The notes beneath the pieces were generated by a model. The model worked only from the letters and a program-made list of their open reading frames with translations. It had not been told where the DNA came from and made no database searches. 64,000 bases of DNA, from assembly GCF_000020645.1 (NCBI RefSeq), contig NC_011060.1, positions 2,432,501 to 2,496,500 of the forward strand. Reading direction: 5' to 3'. Within the stretch, counting starts at the first letter, position 1, and the number at the start of each line of letters is the position of its first letter. The stretch comes from Pelodictyon phaeoclathratiforme BU-1 (GTDB lineage Bacteria; Bacteroidota; Chlorobiia; Chlorobiales; Chlorobiaceae). Below are positions 53,613 through 61,670 of the stretch, piece after piece. The translations under genes and the position numbers were made by a program.

Positions 53613-55733
53613 TTACCCGATATCAGCCAGAGTAAACCGGTCATGGTATTGACGGACATAACACTCTCGTATCATGACATGCTCCGCACTCCGCAACTGG
53701 CCATCCTCTTCAACAATCCTGAATGCCGCCGCACGGGCCGACTGCATGATATCAAAATCCTTGTTGAGATCAGCAACTCTTAATCCACTCAGTGTTCCGG
53801 ACTGTTCTTTTCCGAGAATATTTCCAGCCCCCCTTATTTTTGCATCAATTTCAGAAATAAGAAAGCCGTCCGTTGTGGACTCCATGGCCGAAAGCCTTTC
53901 GCGGGCATCCGCACTCATTTTGGCATAGAGCAGAAAACAGGTTGAACGATGCTCGCCCCGGCCAACCCTTCCCCTGAGCTGATGCAATTGGGCAAGGCCG
54001 AAACGTTCGGCATGTTCAATCACCATGACCGTGGCATTCGGCACATCTACACCAACCTCAATCACCGTCGTTCCCACCAGCAGATCAATCTCTCCGCGCC
54101 GGAACTGCTCCATCACGCTCTCCTTTTCATCCGGGCTCAGTTGACCATGAATCAACCCAGAACGAAGATCCGCAAAAAGAGTGGAAGAGAGCTCCTGATA
54201 ACTTTCAACCGCAGCTTTCAGATCCATTTTTTCCGACTCCTCAACAAGAGGGTAGACAATATAACCCTGCCGTCCCTTCGCAATCTCAGCCCGGAGAAAA
54301 TCATAAACCTTCCCCTTCTCCTCTTCAGAGCGCACAATAGTCCTGACCGGTATCCGCCCGACAGGCATCTGGCGGATAACCGAAACATCAAGATCACCAA
54401 AAACACCCATGGTAAGGGTTCTCGGTATCGGTGTCGCCGTCATCAGCAGCACATGCGGGTGTATCGCCTTCTCCTGAAAAGCTTTGCGCTGTAATACCCC
54501 GAAGCGGTGCTGTTCATCAATAATAACAAGACCAAGAGTGGCGTAGCTCACCCCCGGCTCAATCATGGCATGAGTGCCCACCGCGATATGCAACTCGCCC
54601 GAACCGAGCGCCGCCAGTACCTCCTGACGCTCTTTTTTCCTCTGCCTGCCGGTCACGAGACCAACCTGCAGGCCGAGTGGATTGAACAAGCGCTTCATGA
54701 CCAGATAGTGCTGCACCGCCAGAATTTCAGTAGGCGCCATAAAAGCTGCCTGCAATCCGTTATCGACAGCAAGAGCCATGGCAAACATGGCCACAATGGT
54801 TTTTCCCGAACCAACGTCACCCTGCAACAGGCGATTCATCGGACTCCCGCTTCTGAGATCCCGATAGATCTCGCGAACCGCCGTTTTCTGCGCCTCGGTC
54901 AATGCAAAGGGCAGAGTTGCATAGAGCTTTTGGGTGACCTCACCGGAATGGGTGAACTTGACCGCAGCCCGGTTCCGCCTGATTTCACTGTGGCGCAGGG
55001 CAAAGAGAAGCTGGGCATAAAACAGTTCCGTCCACTTCATCCGGTAACGGGCCCTTGCGAGCTGTTCATGCGAGGAGGGAAAGTGCATTTCACGATAAGC
55101 CTCCGCAAGCGGCAACAGATTGTTATCGGCAAGCATGGAGGAGGTGAGATTTTCCTCTTTACCCGGAGTACACAGCTCAAAAGCACGGGCAATAAGGGTA
55201 CGCAACGACTTTGAACCAAGACCCGCCTGCTTCATCGCCTCGTTTGTCGGGTAGAGCGGAATAATTTTACCGGTATTGTAGAGTTCAAAATCGCTGCACT
55301 CCCCATTGCGAGACTCAATAAGGTCAGGAGTGAGACGATCATAATCGGGATGCTGCATCTGCGCATGATGGCCGAAATAGCTCACCTTTCCATGAACAGC
55401 AAGCGAATCTCCCTGAACAACGCTGCGGGAAAAATAGCGAACACCCCTGAACCAGGTCAGTTCAAGCACACCCGTCTGGTCACCAAGCCATGCCTTGAAA
55501 CGCGCCCGACCGGGAGAGTCTCCGTCAAGCTGCGTTTTGATCACCGTACCAACAACCGTCACCGTCTCACCATCCGCAAGGCTACTGATGCTCTTCATGG
55601 CGCTCCGGTCGAGATAACGACGAGGAAAATAATCGAACAGGTCATCAAGGGTCACCATACCGGCCTCCCTGAGAATTGCTCCCTTTTTTGTGCCAACTCC
55701 TTTCAGGTAGGCAATTGACGTGGCGCCAGTCAT
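53613..55733 (-). CDS. recG: ATP-dependent DNA helicase RecG
   Basis: Remodels stalled forks and branched DNA. I start at 55733 (MTGATSIAYLKGVGTKKGAI); the longer frame adds 22 residues that overlap the rpmE promoter. The wedge domain has an OB fold (TVVGTVIKTQLDGDSPGRAR); motor motifs are LLQGDVGSGKTIVAM, VIIDEQHRFGVLQR, MTATPIPRTL, HGQLSPDEKE and the QLHQLRGRVGRG block. About 706 residues. It is divergent from rpmE with about 100 bases between them. Confidence 0.96.
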   Translation of the reverse strand: MTGATSIAYLKGVGTKKGAILREAGMVTLDDLFDYFPRRYLDRSAMKSISSLADGETVTVVGTVIKTQLDGDSPGRARFKAWLGDQTGVLELTWFRGVRYFSRSVVQGDSLAVHGKVSYFGHHAQMQHPDYDRLTPDLIESRNGECSDFELYNTGKIIPLYPTNEAMKQAGLGSKSLRTLIARAFELCTPGKEENLTSSMLADNNLLPLAEAYREMHFPSSHEQLARARYRMKWTELFYAQLLFALRHSEIRRNRAAVKFTHSGEVTQKLYATLPFALTEAQKTAVREIYRDLRSGSPMNRLLQGDVGSGKTIVAMFAMALAVDNGLQAAFMAPTEILAVQHYLVMKRLFNPLGLQVGLVTGRQRKKERQEVLAALGSGELHIAVGTHAMIEPGVSYATLGLVIIDEQHRFGVLQRKAFQEKAIHPHVLLMTATPIPRTLTMGVFGDLDVSVIRQMPVGRIPVRTIVRSEEEKGKVYDFLRAEIAKGRQGYIVYPLVEESEKMDLKAAVESYQELSSTLFADLRSGLIHGQLSPDEKESVMEQFRRGEIDLLVGTTVIEVGVDVPNATVMVIEHAERFGLAQLHQLRGRVGRGEHRSTCFLLYAKMSADARERLSAMESTTDGFLISEIDAKIRGAGNILGKEQSGTLSGLRVADLNKDFDIMQSARAAAFRIVEEDGQLRSAEHVMIRECYVRQYHDRFTLADIG

Positions 55734-55832
55734 CTTAATGGTTGTAACTCGATTGAAATTCTTGTATATTTGCACCTTTACTATTTTATTGCCGTCCATA
55801 TCACTTATTGTACGATAAAGTCAACGAAAGTC

Positions 55833-56060
55833 ATGAAACAAGATATTCATCCAAAGTATAAGGAAGTCACCGTCAACTGCGCCAACTGCGGCAACTCCTT
55901 CGTCACCCGCTCAACCCGTCCAACCATCAAGGTTGACATCTGCAACAACTGCCACCCCTTCTATACCGGAAAGCAGACCCTTGTCGATACCGCCGGACGC
56001 GTCGAACGCTTCAACAAGCGCTTTGCAAAATCAACAGCCGCACAGGCCAGCGCTCAATAA
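55833..56060 (+). CDS. rpmE: 50S ribosomal protein L31
   Basis: A 75-residue L31 of the zinc-binding (C+) type, with Cys pairs CANC and CNNC. MKQDIHPKYKEVTVNCANCG and the CHPFYTGKQTLVDTAGRVERF block are diagnostic. The start at 55833 is preferred to an in-frame ATG 21 codons earlier. A zinc-containing copy often has a zinc-free paralogue elsewhere. frr follows 48 bases later. Confidence 0.96.
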   Translation: MKQDIHPKYKEVTVNCANCGNSFVTRSTRPTIKVDICNNCHPFYTGKQTLVDTAGRVERFNKRFAKSTAAQASAQ

Positions 56061-56108
56061 AAGAGGACGCACGTTTCAGCAAACCAACACTAATCCATCG
56101 GAACCGCT

Positions 56109-56669
56109 ATGAGTGTCAGGGAGGTCTATCAGAAAATTGAGCCCAGGATGAAAAAAACCATCGAGGCATTTCAGCATGAAATCGCTTCGATCAGAACAGG
56201 AAAGGCAACAACCGCACTGCTCGACCGTGTCAAGGTGGAAGCCTATGGCCAGCAAATGCCGCTGAAACAGGTCGGCAACATCAGTGTTCTGGATGTTCAC
56301 ACGCTTATTGTTCAGATCTGGGACAAATCCATGGTATCGGCTACCGAAAGAGCTATCCGCGACGCCAACCTCGGACTCAACCCTGCCGCCGACGGCCAGA
56401 ATATCAGAGTCAGCATTCCTCCGCTCACCGAAGAGCGCCGGAAAGAGTTTGTCAAACTCACCAAAAAATTTGGAGAGGACTCAAAAGTATCCCTTCGCAA
56501 CCTTCGCCGCGACATGATTCAGGAGATTGAAAAACTTGAAAAATCGAAAGCAATCAGCGAAGACGACAAGAACAAGGGCAAAAAGGATGCAGACGAAATG
56601 CTCCACAAATTTGAAAAACAGCTTACCGAACTGATCGTCCATAAAGAGAAAGAGATCATGGAGGTGTAG
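56109..56669 (+). CDS. frr: Ribosome recycling factor
   Basis: With EF-G it splits post-termination ribosomes. The 186 residues form the usual three-helix bundle with an inserted beta domain: IASIRTGKATTALLDRVKVEAYG, LKQVGNISVLDVHTLIVQIWD, the IRVSIPPLTEERRKEFVKLT block and a long C-terminal charged helix. It is terminated by a strong hairpin, after which the insertion hotspot begins. Confidence 0.97.
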   Translation: MSVREVYQKIEPRMKKTIEAFQHEIASIRTGKATTALLDRVKVEAYGQQMPLKQVGNISVLDVHTLIVQIWDKSMVSATERAIRDANLGLNPAADGQNIRVSIPPLTEERRKEFVKLTKKFGEDSKVSLRNLRRDMIQEIEKLEKSKAISEDDKNKGKKDADEMLHKFEKQLTELIVHKEKEIMEV

Positions 56670-56701
56670 GCTTCTGGCGGAAAAGAGTCTTCAGTTCAGC
56701 G

Positions 56702-56729
56702 AAAAGCCGGGTTCATCCCCGGCTTTTTT
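56702..56729 (+). terminator. Terminator after frr
   Basis: GCCGGG (56706-56711) pairs with CCCGGC (56718-56723) around a six-base loop, preceded by AAAA and followed by six T. It ends the rpmE-frr transcript. Confidence 0.87.
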
Positions 56730-56749
56730 GCGTTTTTATGGGCGGCTTT

Positions 56750-57105
56750 TACCACTTGAGCGGGGAAATTTGCCAGAGTTACAGGCATTCAGAAACAGCG
56801 AAAGCTATTACGCTACCGCCACCCATGAAATCACGCACTGGACTCGGCACCCGTCATGCCTTGACCGGAGTTTTGACCAAAAGCGTTTTGGGGATTCCGG
56901 TTATGCGATGGAAGAGCTTGTTGCCGAAATCGGCGCAGCGTTTCTTTGCCCCGATCTGGAAATTACCTTGGTGCAGCGGGAGGATCATGCTGCCTATATC
57001 GCTTCATGGCTGAAGGCATTGAGGAACGACAAGAAGGCGATTTTTACTGCGGCGTCCCATGCACAACGCGCTACGGATTATCTGTACAGTTTGCAGCAGA
57101 CATAG
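56750..57105 (+). pseudogene. C-terminal fragment of an ArdC-like zincin
   Basis: The frame ESYYATATHEITHWTRHP, then YAMEELVAEIGAAFLCPDLE, REDHAAYIASWLKALRNDKK and AIFTAASHAQRATDYL matches the metalloprotease half of ArdC-type antirestriction proteins (zincin motif HEITH plus a downstream EELVAE). The N-terminal ssDNA-binding domain and a proper start are missing; the frame only opens via TTG inside the frr terminator. It is a plasmid or ICE remnant inserted right after frr. Confidence 0.65.
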
Positions 57106-57114
57106 CGGCCAGAT

Positions 57115-57665
57115 AAAGAATCCCCGCCGCAAGCAGCGGGGTATTGAAGATTTCCTCTGCTAAAACATTGACAACTGATAATCACTGTAGCGCTTCTGAT
57201 ACGTACCGCCCTGCCCTTTGACATACTTGCCTATCATGTCTTCATTTCCATGCTTTCCTACCGTTCCAGCATAATACCCATCCGTCCACATCTCGCCACC
57301 CCACAACAGTTTTTTTACTTTGGGACAGCGCCTGAACACTTCTCGAGCAGAAATACTCTTTATCATCGTCACGACTTTCGTGACGATGTACGTTGGCACT
57401 GATTGCAAAAAAAAATGCACATGATCTTTATCTGTACCAATTTCCAAGAACTTGATCTGATAACGATTCTCTATCTCTAAACACACATCTTTCAGGACTT
57501 CATCCACCTCATCATCAAAAATCACGCGTCTATACTTTGCTGGCAGCACTATGTGATACATCAGAACGGTGACATTATGGCTCTTGTGAATATATTCGCT
57601 CAAGCCAACTAATATACATCATGTCACGCCGCAAGCGGCGGGGAATATGACCCGTAGAGATTTAA
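57115..57665 (-). mobile_element. IS200-type insertion sequence
   Basis: A single tnpA gene flanked by subterminal hairpins: CCCCGC...GCGGGG at 57122-57141 on the 3' side and CGCCGC-AA-GCGGCG at 57627-57640 on the 5' side. Both share a CGCCGCAAGC(A/G)GCGGGG core in the same orientation, as expected for the strand-specific hairpins read by IS200/IS605 transposases. Exact ends and the target tetranucleotide cannot be set without an empty-site comparison. There is no tnpB. Confidence 0.75.
57160..57603 (-). CDS. tnpA: IS200 family transposase TnpA (Y1 HUH)
   Basis: A 147-residue single-strand transposase. The HUH metal motif is HVHFF (about residues 62-66) and the catalytic Tyr is in MIGKYVKGQG; MYHIVLPAKYRRVIF opens the domain. 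LLWGGEMWTDGYYAGTVG is the other family block. It looks intact, so the element may still move. Confidence 0.93.
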   Translation of the reverse strand: MSEYIHKSHNVTVLMYHIVLPAKYRRVIFDDEVDEVLKDVCLEIENRYQIKFLEIGTDKDHVHFFLQSVPTYIVTKVVTMIKSISAREVFRRCPKVKKLLWGGEMWTDGYYAGTVGKHGNEDMIGKYVKGQGGTYQKRYSDYQLSMF

Positions 57666-58054
57666 TCTCTCAGTGTTAAATGAAGCTCTTCGCTACGAAA
57701 TATTATTTTTAAAAATATTAACACCAAAATCGAATGCAAGCCATAGCTTTCCATTGTATGGGTAATTGTTCATTGAGTTTACAAATCCCAACCACCGACT
57801 ATTCCAAAATTGAGTCTCGGTAAAAATTATGGAATGACTTTCAGTTAAGCGCTTTACGCTGTATCGGAAGGCCTGAAAAGCAAAATTCAGTTGCACAAGG
57901 TGACTAATCGATTATTTCGTGACTCTTCGAAAGCTACAGGACAAGAATACTCTTTTTTTCCGCAGAAAACTGGTTATGCAAATCTAAATGGTGCAGTAAA
58001 TTAAAATCAGCAAAGAGCCTAATTTTCCAACCCCCTTAATACTATCTTATTGTT
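57666..58054. other. Gap with a doubtful 67-residue frame
   Basis: Between the IS200 copy and the AT-rich gene. A leftward 67-codon frame at 57693-57896 reads MQLNFAFQAFRYSVKRL then ETQFWNSRWLGFVNSMNNYP. It has no recognised family and a weak start, and could be a decayed gene end. The rest shows nothing. Confidence 0.25.
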
Positions 58055-59011
58055 TCATGGTGTGGTCGCGTTTTGCTTCATAGCATCATCCACATGGGTA
58101 TAAATTGCATTAAATATATCTCTATTTGCATGAAAATAATTATGTTCAGCTATATATGTGATTAATATATGATTATCATCGTTATTATGATTCCAAATAC
58201 ATTCAAAATGATTGTTATATTCAGTTTTTGTAAATTCATCTGTTATTTTATAAACGCCTGATTTTGAACCTACTTCTCGAATAAAATAATAACCTATCAA
58301 CACCTCATTACCTTGCCTGTGATATGCAAAATAAGGCATATCACTGTAAAGCATGATAGTTATATTTCCAGTTAATCTGTCAATATTTTTTTTATTATCT
58401 ATTAGTTTTCCTATTTTATCAGCTATAGCGAAAGAAAATTTTATATCTCTCATCATCTCAAAGTATCGAACTTGTTGACTTTGACCATTCATTGTTTCTT
58501 CAGACGTCAATAAATTTATAACAACAGACCTTGGATCAAGAATAAGTATTTTTATAGTAGTTCCTTCTTTTAATTTTTGTAAAATAGCATCTTCTATACC
58601 GTTATACTCAGACCGCTTTTTGACATATTTTTCTATGGTATGGAGAACAGATCGTCCAGCAAAAAACAACTCGTCATTTTTTTCATTAATCCATTTTTCA
58701 TATCCATGATAACCAGAGCGTTGTTGCGCAACAAGCCGCATACCCATTAAATTACAATCTTTCAAACCGTCTAGAATATTCTTCTGTATATATTCAACAG
58801 TTTCTTCCACCAATTTTTTTCTTAATACGGTTTCATGTATTAGCTCAAGCGTAGTAACTGAAAATAAAACAATTCCAACCTCTTTAATAATAGCAGTAAA
58901 CGATTCATCCCATCCCCATACAGCACCTAAAATACTTAGTCCTATAAAAAACAAACCAGATATCAATAATGAATAAGTAATAAGTCCGATTAGGAAATTT
59001 CTATTTTTCAT
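58055..59011 (-). CDS. Two-TM protein with PLD-like cytoplasmic domain
   Basis: A 318-residue protein in strongly AT-rich DNA. Two transmembrane helices (about residues 8-30 and 40-58) are followed by a linker helix (ETVLRKKLVEETVEYIQKNI) and a 220-residue domain: ELFFAGRSVLHTI, TTIKILILDPRSVVINLL, NITIMLYSDMPYFAYHRQGN and EVLIGYYFIREVGSKSGVYK. The alternating strands, the ILDPRS end and the late FECIW resemble a divergent phospholipase-D/DUF5919-like fold, but the HKD signature is absent. Function unknown; a membrane-tethered effector is a guess. It is likely acquired by transfer. Confidence 0.75.
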   Translation of the reverse strand: MKNRNFLIGLITYSLLISGLFFIGLSILGAVWGWDESFTAIIKEVGIVLFSVTTLELIHETVLRKKLVEETVEYIQKNILDGLKDCNLMGMRLVAQQRSGYHGYEKWINEKNDELFFAGRSVLHTIEKYVKKRSEYNGIEDAILQKLKEGTTIKILILDPRSVVINLLTSEETMNGQSQQVRYFEMMRDIKFSFAIADKIGKLIDNKKNIDRLTGNITIMLYSDMPYFAYHRQGNEVLIGYYFIREVGSKSGVYKITDEFTKTEYNNHFECIWNHNNDDNHILITYIAEHNYFHANRDIFNAIYTHVDDAMKQNATTP

Positions 59012-59180
59012 TTTTTAGGCCTATTTATAGGTTCATGCGAAAGGTTTTCGTGATTTATTATCTTTTTTTTAAATACTTAAAAAAATGAATTCTTTTGTCT
59101 AATTGCCCTTATTTTTTCCGTTTCATGAGCAGATACCTAAATAACAAAACAAAAACTGCATTATTTTTTTATAATTTAAC

Positions 59181-59435
59181 CTAAGCCTTTTTGAGGTAAT
59201 ATATAAAGAGCCATAAAGAACAACAACTTAATCCAAATTGCTTTATTGTTCTTATTGAACGCCTGCTTTCAATCTCTTGCGTAAATTCCTCTAAATAATT
59301 TTCTAATCCTTTATGTGTAAAACTCAACGTACATAAAATAATAAAATGAATATAAGTAGATAAATCGCCATTTACTGTATGGTGAAGTATAGAAGATAAT
59401 ATTAGTAACAAAGCAATAAAAAAAATTATTGACAT
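59181..59435 (-). CDS. Small membrane protein
   Basis: An 84-residue protein with a hydrophobic N-terminus (MSIIFFIALLLILSSIL), a second hydrophobic stretch (YIHFIILCTLSFT), a polar helix (LENYLEEFTQEIESRR) and a C-terminal hydrophobic segment. No family is recognised. It is upstream of the PLD-like gene on the same strand, 169 bases away, in the same AT-rich DNA, and may belong with it. Confidence 0.5.
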   Translation of the reverse strand: MSIIFFIALLLILSSILHHTVNGDLSTYIHFIILCTLSFTHKGLENYLEEFTQEIESRRSIRTIKQFGLSCCSLWLFIYYLKKA

Positions 59436-60043
59436 GTCAATTATATTAATATTTTTTTATCTGCATATCATTGGTGTTCAGTTATTGAAAATATAATTCC
59501 CAGTAATATATTATAAAATAACGTTTTATAGGTATTTATTGGCGTGATCGACTTCAGAAAATCTCAAATATTTAGACCACAAACAAAAACAAGTAGTGAT
59601 TAAAGTAAGAAATATAATTCTTGATAAAAAAGGATAATGTCTTGAGACAGATATAGCTACACAATATTTGTTTAATCTAAATACTGATAGCTCAAAGTAC
59701 TGGTAACTTATTATTATTTAAAGGAATAAAATATTTAACAAACATACACTCACAATTAAATAAATAAAAAATCAATATAAATTGAGGATTAAAACTTCTA
59801 ATAAGACATAAATAAATTCCATAAATATATATCTTGCTCTTCAAATAGAAAAAATTAATATTTATTTGATTTTCTACACTTTTTGGGATCCGTCTATATG
59901 GTTTGTGATTTAATAAATATATATCTTAAAACAAGTTAAGAGTCGCGTATCCCAGCCTAAATTGATCACATCTGTAACTTATTTAATTTAATCGATTTAT
60001 AACCGGACAGTAGTGTCTGCATATCTTAAAGTGTAAGTATTTT
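59436..60043. other. AT-rich stretch without genes
   Basis: About 600 bases with stops in all frames and base composition far below the rest of the window in G and C. No RNA gene, repeat or binding site is evident. It is probably decayed transferred DNA. Confidence 0.6.
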
Positions 60044-60214
60044 TTATGAGTTTAAATAATGGACATAATGTATCATTTTGTCTAATTTTATATTATTTCC
60101 TTTTTTAAGTCCATAGACTCCCGCTTCTGGTAATTCATCCCATTTTGAGTAACGTCCTCCGCCACCTCCACCACCCTCCTCCCACAACCATAAAGGACAC
60201 CTATATCGCATCAT
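60044..60214 (-). CDS. 56-residue frame with a Gly run (doubtful)
   Basis: It begins MMRYRCPLWLWEEGGGGGGG and continues RYSKWDELPEAGVYGLKK to a stop 18 residues later. The poly-Gly turn and the aromatic, charged sides look like translated sequence, but there is no family and no strong ribosome site. It may be the end of a lost gene. Confidence 0.3.
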   Translation of the reverse strand: MMRYRCPLWLWEEGGGGGGGRYSKWDELPEAGVYGLKKGNNIKLDKMIHYVHYLNS

Positions 60215-60279
60215 TGTAGTCGGAAATTAAAAATCAACCAATTTCGAAAATTAGCAATCACCCAAGCATCTGCTTCAGA

Positions 60280-60780
60280 TTACGTCATTTTACAAAGATT
60301 TCCTACTCTTTTTTTTAAGTGATAGTTGCTTTTTTTTACGATTGGATCTCCTTCCAGCGATTGTTGTTGTTCGAAGATGGTTGTCCGGTGTTCCAGCCAG
60401 TAGCTCTTTCCGGTCAGTTTGATGACTTCGTATTTGTAGAGCAGCCGATCAAGCAACGCCGTCGCAAGAACCTCGTCACCAAGCATCTCTGCCCACTCTT
60501 TCGGGCTTTTATTGGTCGTAATGATGAATGATTTGTTCATGAAGCTGGTTGACAAGCTGGAACAGGCCGTCTGCAACACTTTTTTCAAGCGGGAACATCA
60601 TAATGTCTTCGATAACCAGCAGATGCGCACTCAACAATCGCTTGTACTCTCTTGCAGCTGCCACTGTAATCTCTTTGAACCTGATGGTCTGGATGAGAGG
60701 TCATCCATGGTGCGGAACAGGGCGTGATAACCGAGTTTCAGTGCTTCATGGCAGAGTCCATCCGCACATGTTGCGTCATG
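60280..60780 (-). pseudogene. istB: Decayed IstB (IS21 helper ATPase)
   Basis: Pieces of IstB appear in order but in different frames: EALKLGYHALFRTMDDL (near 60700-60770), AHLLVIEDIMMFPLEKSVADG (near 60570-60640), and IITTNKSPKEWAEMLGDEVL, ATALLDRLLYKYEVIKLTGK and the C-terminus at 60286-60527. At least two frameshifts and a lost N-terminal P-loop make it non-functional. No istA is present. Confidence 0.7.
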
Positions 60781-60915
60781 CTTGCGGTTTCGCTTTGGCA
60801 GATCAAGGGGCAGACACAAGGCTCATTCAGGACTATCCTGGACACCGGAACATACAGCACACCGTCATTTACACGGCGTCAAAATCCGGCAAGGTTTGAA
60901 AAGTTGTGGCGGTAA
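60745..60915 (+). pseudogene. C-terminal scrap of a tyrosine recombinase
   Basis: The frame reads RVHPHMLRHACGFALADQGA, DTRLIQDYPGHRNIQHTVIY, then shifts and ends NPARFEKLWR. This is the HxLRH...LGH...Y box of XerC/phage-type integrases, with LGH changed to PGH. The 5' part is gone and it abuts, and slightly overlaps on the other strand, the istB remnant. Confidence 0.7.
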
Positions 60916-61042
60916 GAGCCACCGCAGCCCGCTTTTTCTTGATTAACAGTTTTTGATGAGACTGATAAGCAAAGGAGCGCGGTGAATTAAGAGTTGCATT
61001 TGCATATGCAAAATGATATGCATATTTTGTGGGGGACGACGG

Positions 61043-61336
61043 ATGAAGTTTGATGGATTCGACTGGGATAGCGGTAATCGCGCTAAATGTCAAAAGCACG
61101 GAGTCTCGATTGCTGAAATCGAAAGCCTGTTTTTAGGAACGCCATTAGTGGCACCGGACGTTCTTCATTCGAGCAACGAACAGAGATTCCGTGCTGTAGG
61201 GCGGACAATCAAAAAGCGTTATTTGTTTATCGTTTTCACATTGAGGAACAAAGGCGAAACGCTCCTCATCAGGCCGATTAGTGCGCGGTATATGCACACA
61301 AAGGAGATAAAAGCTCATGAAAAAGAAATTCCCTGA
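61043..61336 (+). CDS. brnT: BrnT-type toxin (DUF497)
   Basis: A RelE-like RNase toxin of about 97 residues from the ATG at 61043, after a GGGGGACGACGG site. MKFDGFDWDSGNRAKCQKHG, then SIAEIESLFL and RFRAVGRTIKKRYLFIVFTL, and the end LLIRPISARYMHTKEIKAHE are diagnostic. It overlaps the antitoxin gene by 20 bases; toxin-first order is normal for brnTA. It looks intact. Confidence 0.92.
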   Translation: MKFDGFDWDSGNRAKCQKHGVSIAEIESLFLGTPLVAPDVLHSSNEQRFRAVGRTIKKRYLFIVFTLRNKGETLLIRPISARYMHTKEIKAHEKEIP

Positions 61337-61613
61337 TTTTAAGACTGACGACGAAGCCGAAGCCTTCGTAGAGAGTGCCGACTTGAGCGAGTATGATTTT
61401 TCAGGAATGGTGCCAATGCGTTTTGAATTGAAACGCAAGGATACGTCAATAAGTCTCCGTCTACCTGAAGAGTTGCTCAACGAGGTGCGCATGAATGCAA
61501 AGCGCCTTGGCATTCCGTATCAACGCTTCATGCGGTTGGCAATTGAACGAGCAGTGAAGCCGAGTAAACACCCGCAGCACACAGACGGTACTACAAAGGA
61601 TCAACAGTTTTAG
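61317..61613 (+). CDS. brnA: BrnA/CopG-type antitoxin
   Basis: A 98-residue antitoxin. The C-terminal half has a ribbon-helix-helix pattern (DTSISLRLPEELLNEVRMNA, KRLGIPYQRFMRLAIERAV); the N-terminal half (FPDFKTDDEAEAFVESADLS) is the toxin-binding part seen in CopG/BrnA antitoxins. It would bind BrnT and repress the operon promoter. The tail after residue 80 is polar and unconserved. Confidence 0.87.
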   Translation: MKKKFPDFKTDDEAEAFVESADLSEYDFSGMVPMRFELKRKDTSISLRLPEELLNEVRMNAKRLGIPYQRFMRLAIERAVKPSKHPQHTDGTTKDQQF

Positions 61614-61670
61614 AGACTCAATTTCTCTTGCCTTAAGGCAATTAAAGCCGCACGCCCCTAATGCCGTCGA

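Noticed and set aside
60745..60819. P-loop N-terminus of IstB on the minus strand
   Set aside because: Most of this stretch is the antisense of the integrase HxLRH box; only the part from about EALKLGYHALF onward looks like IstB.
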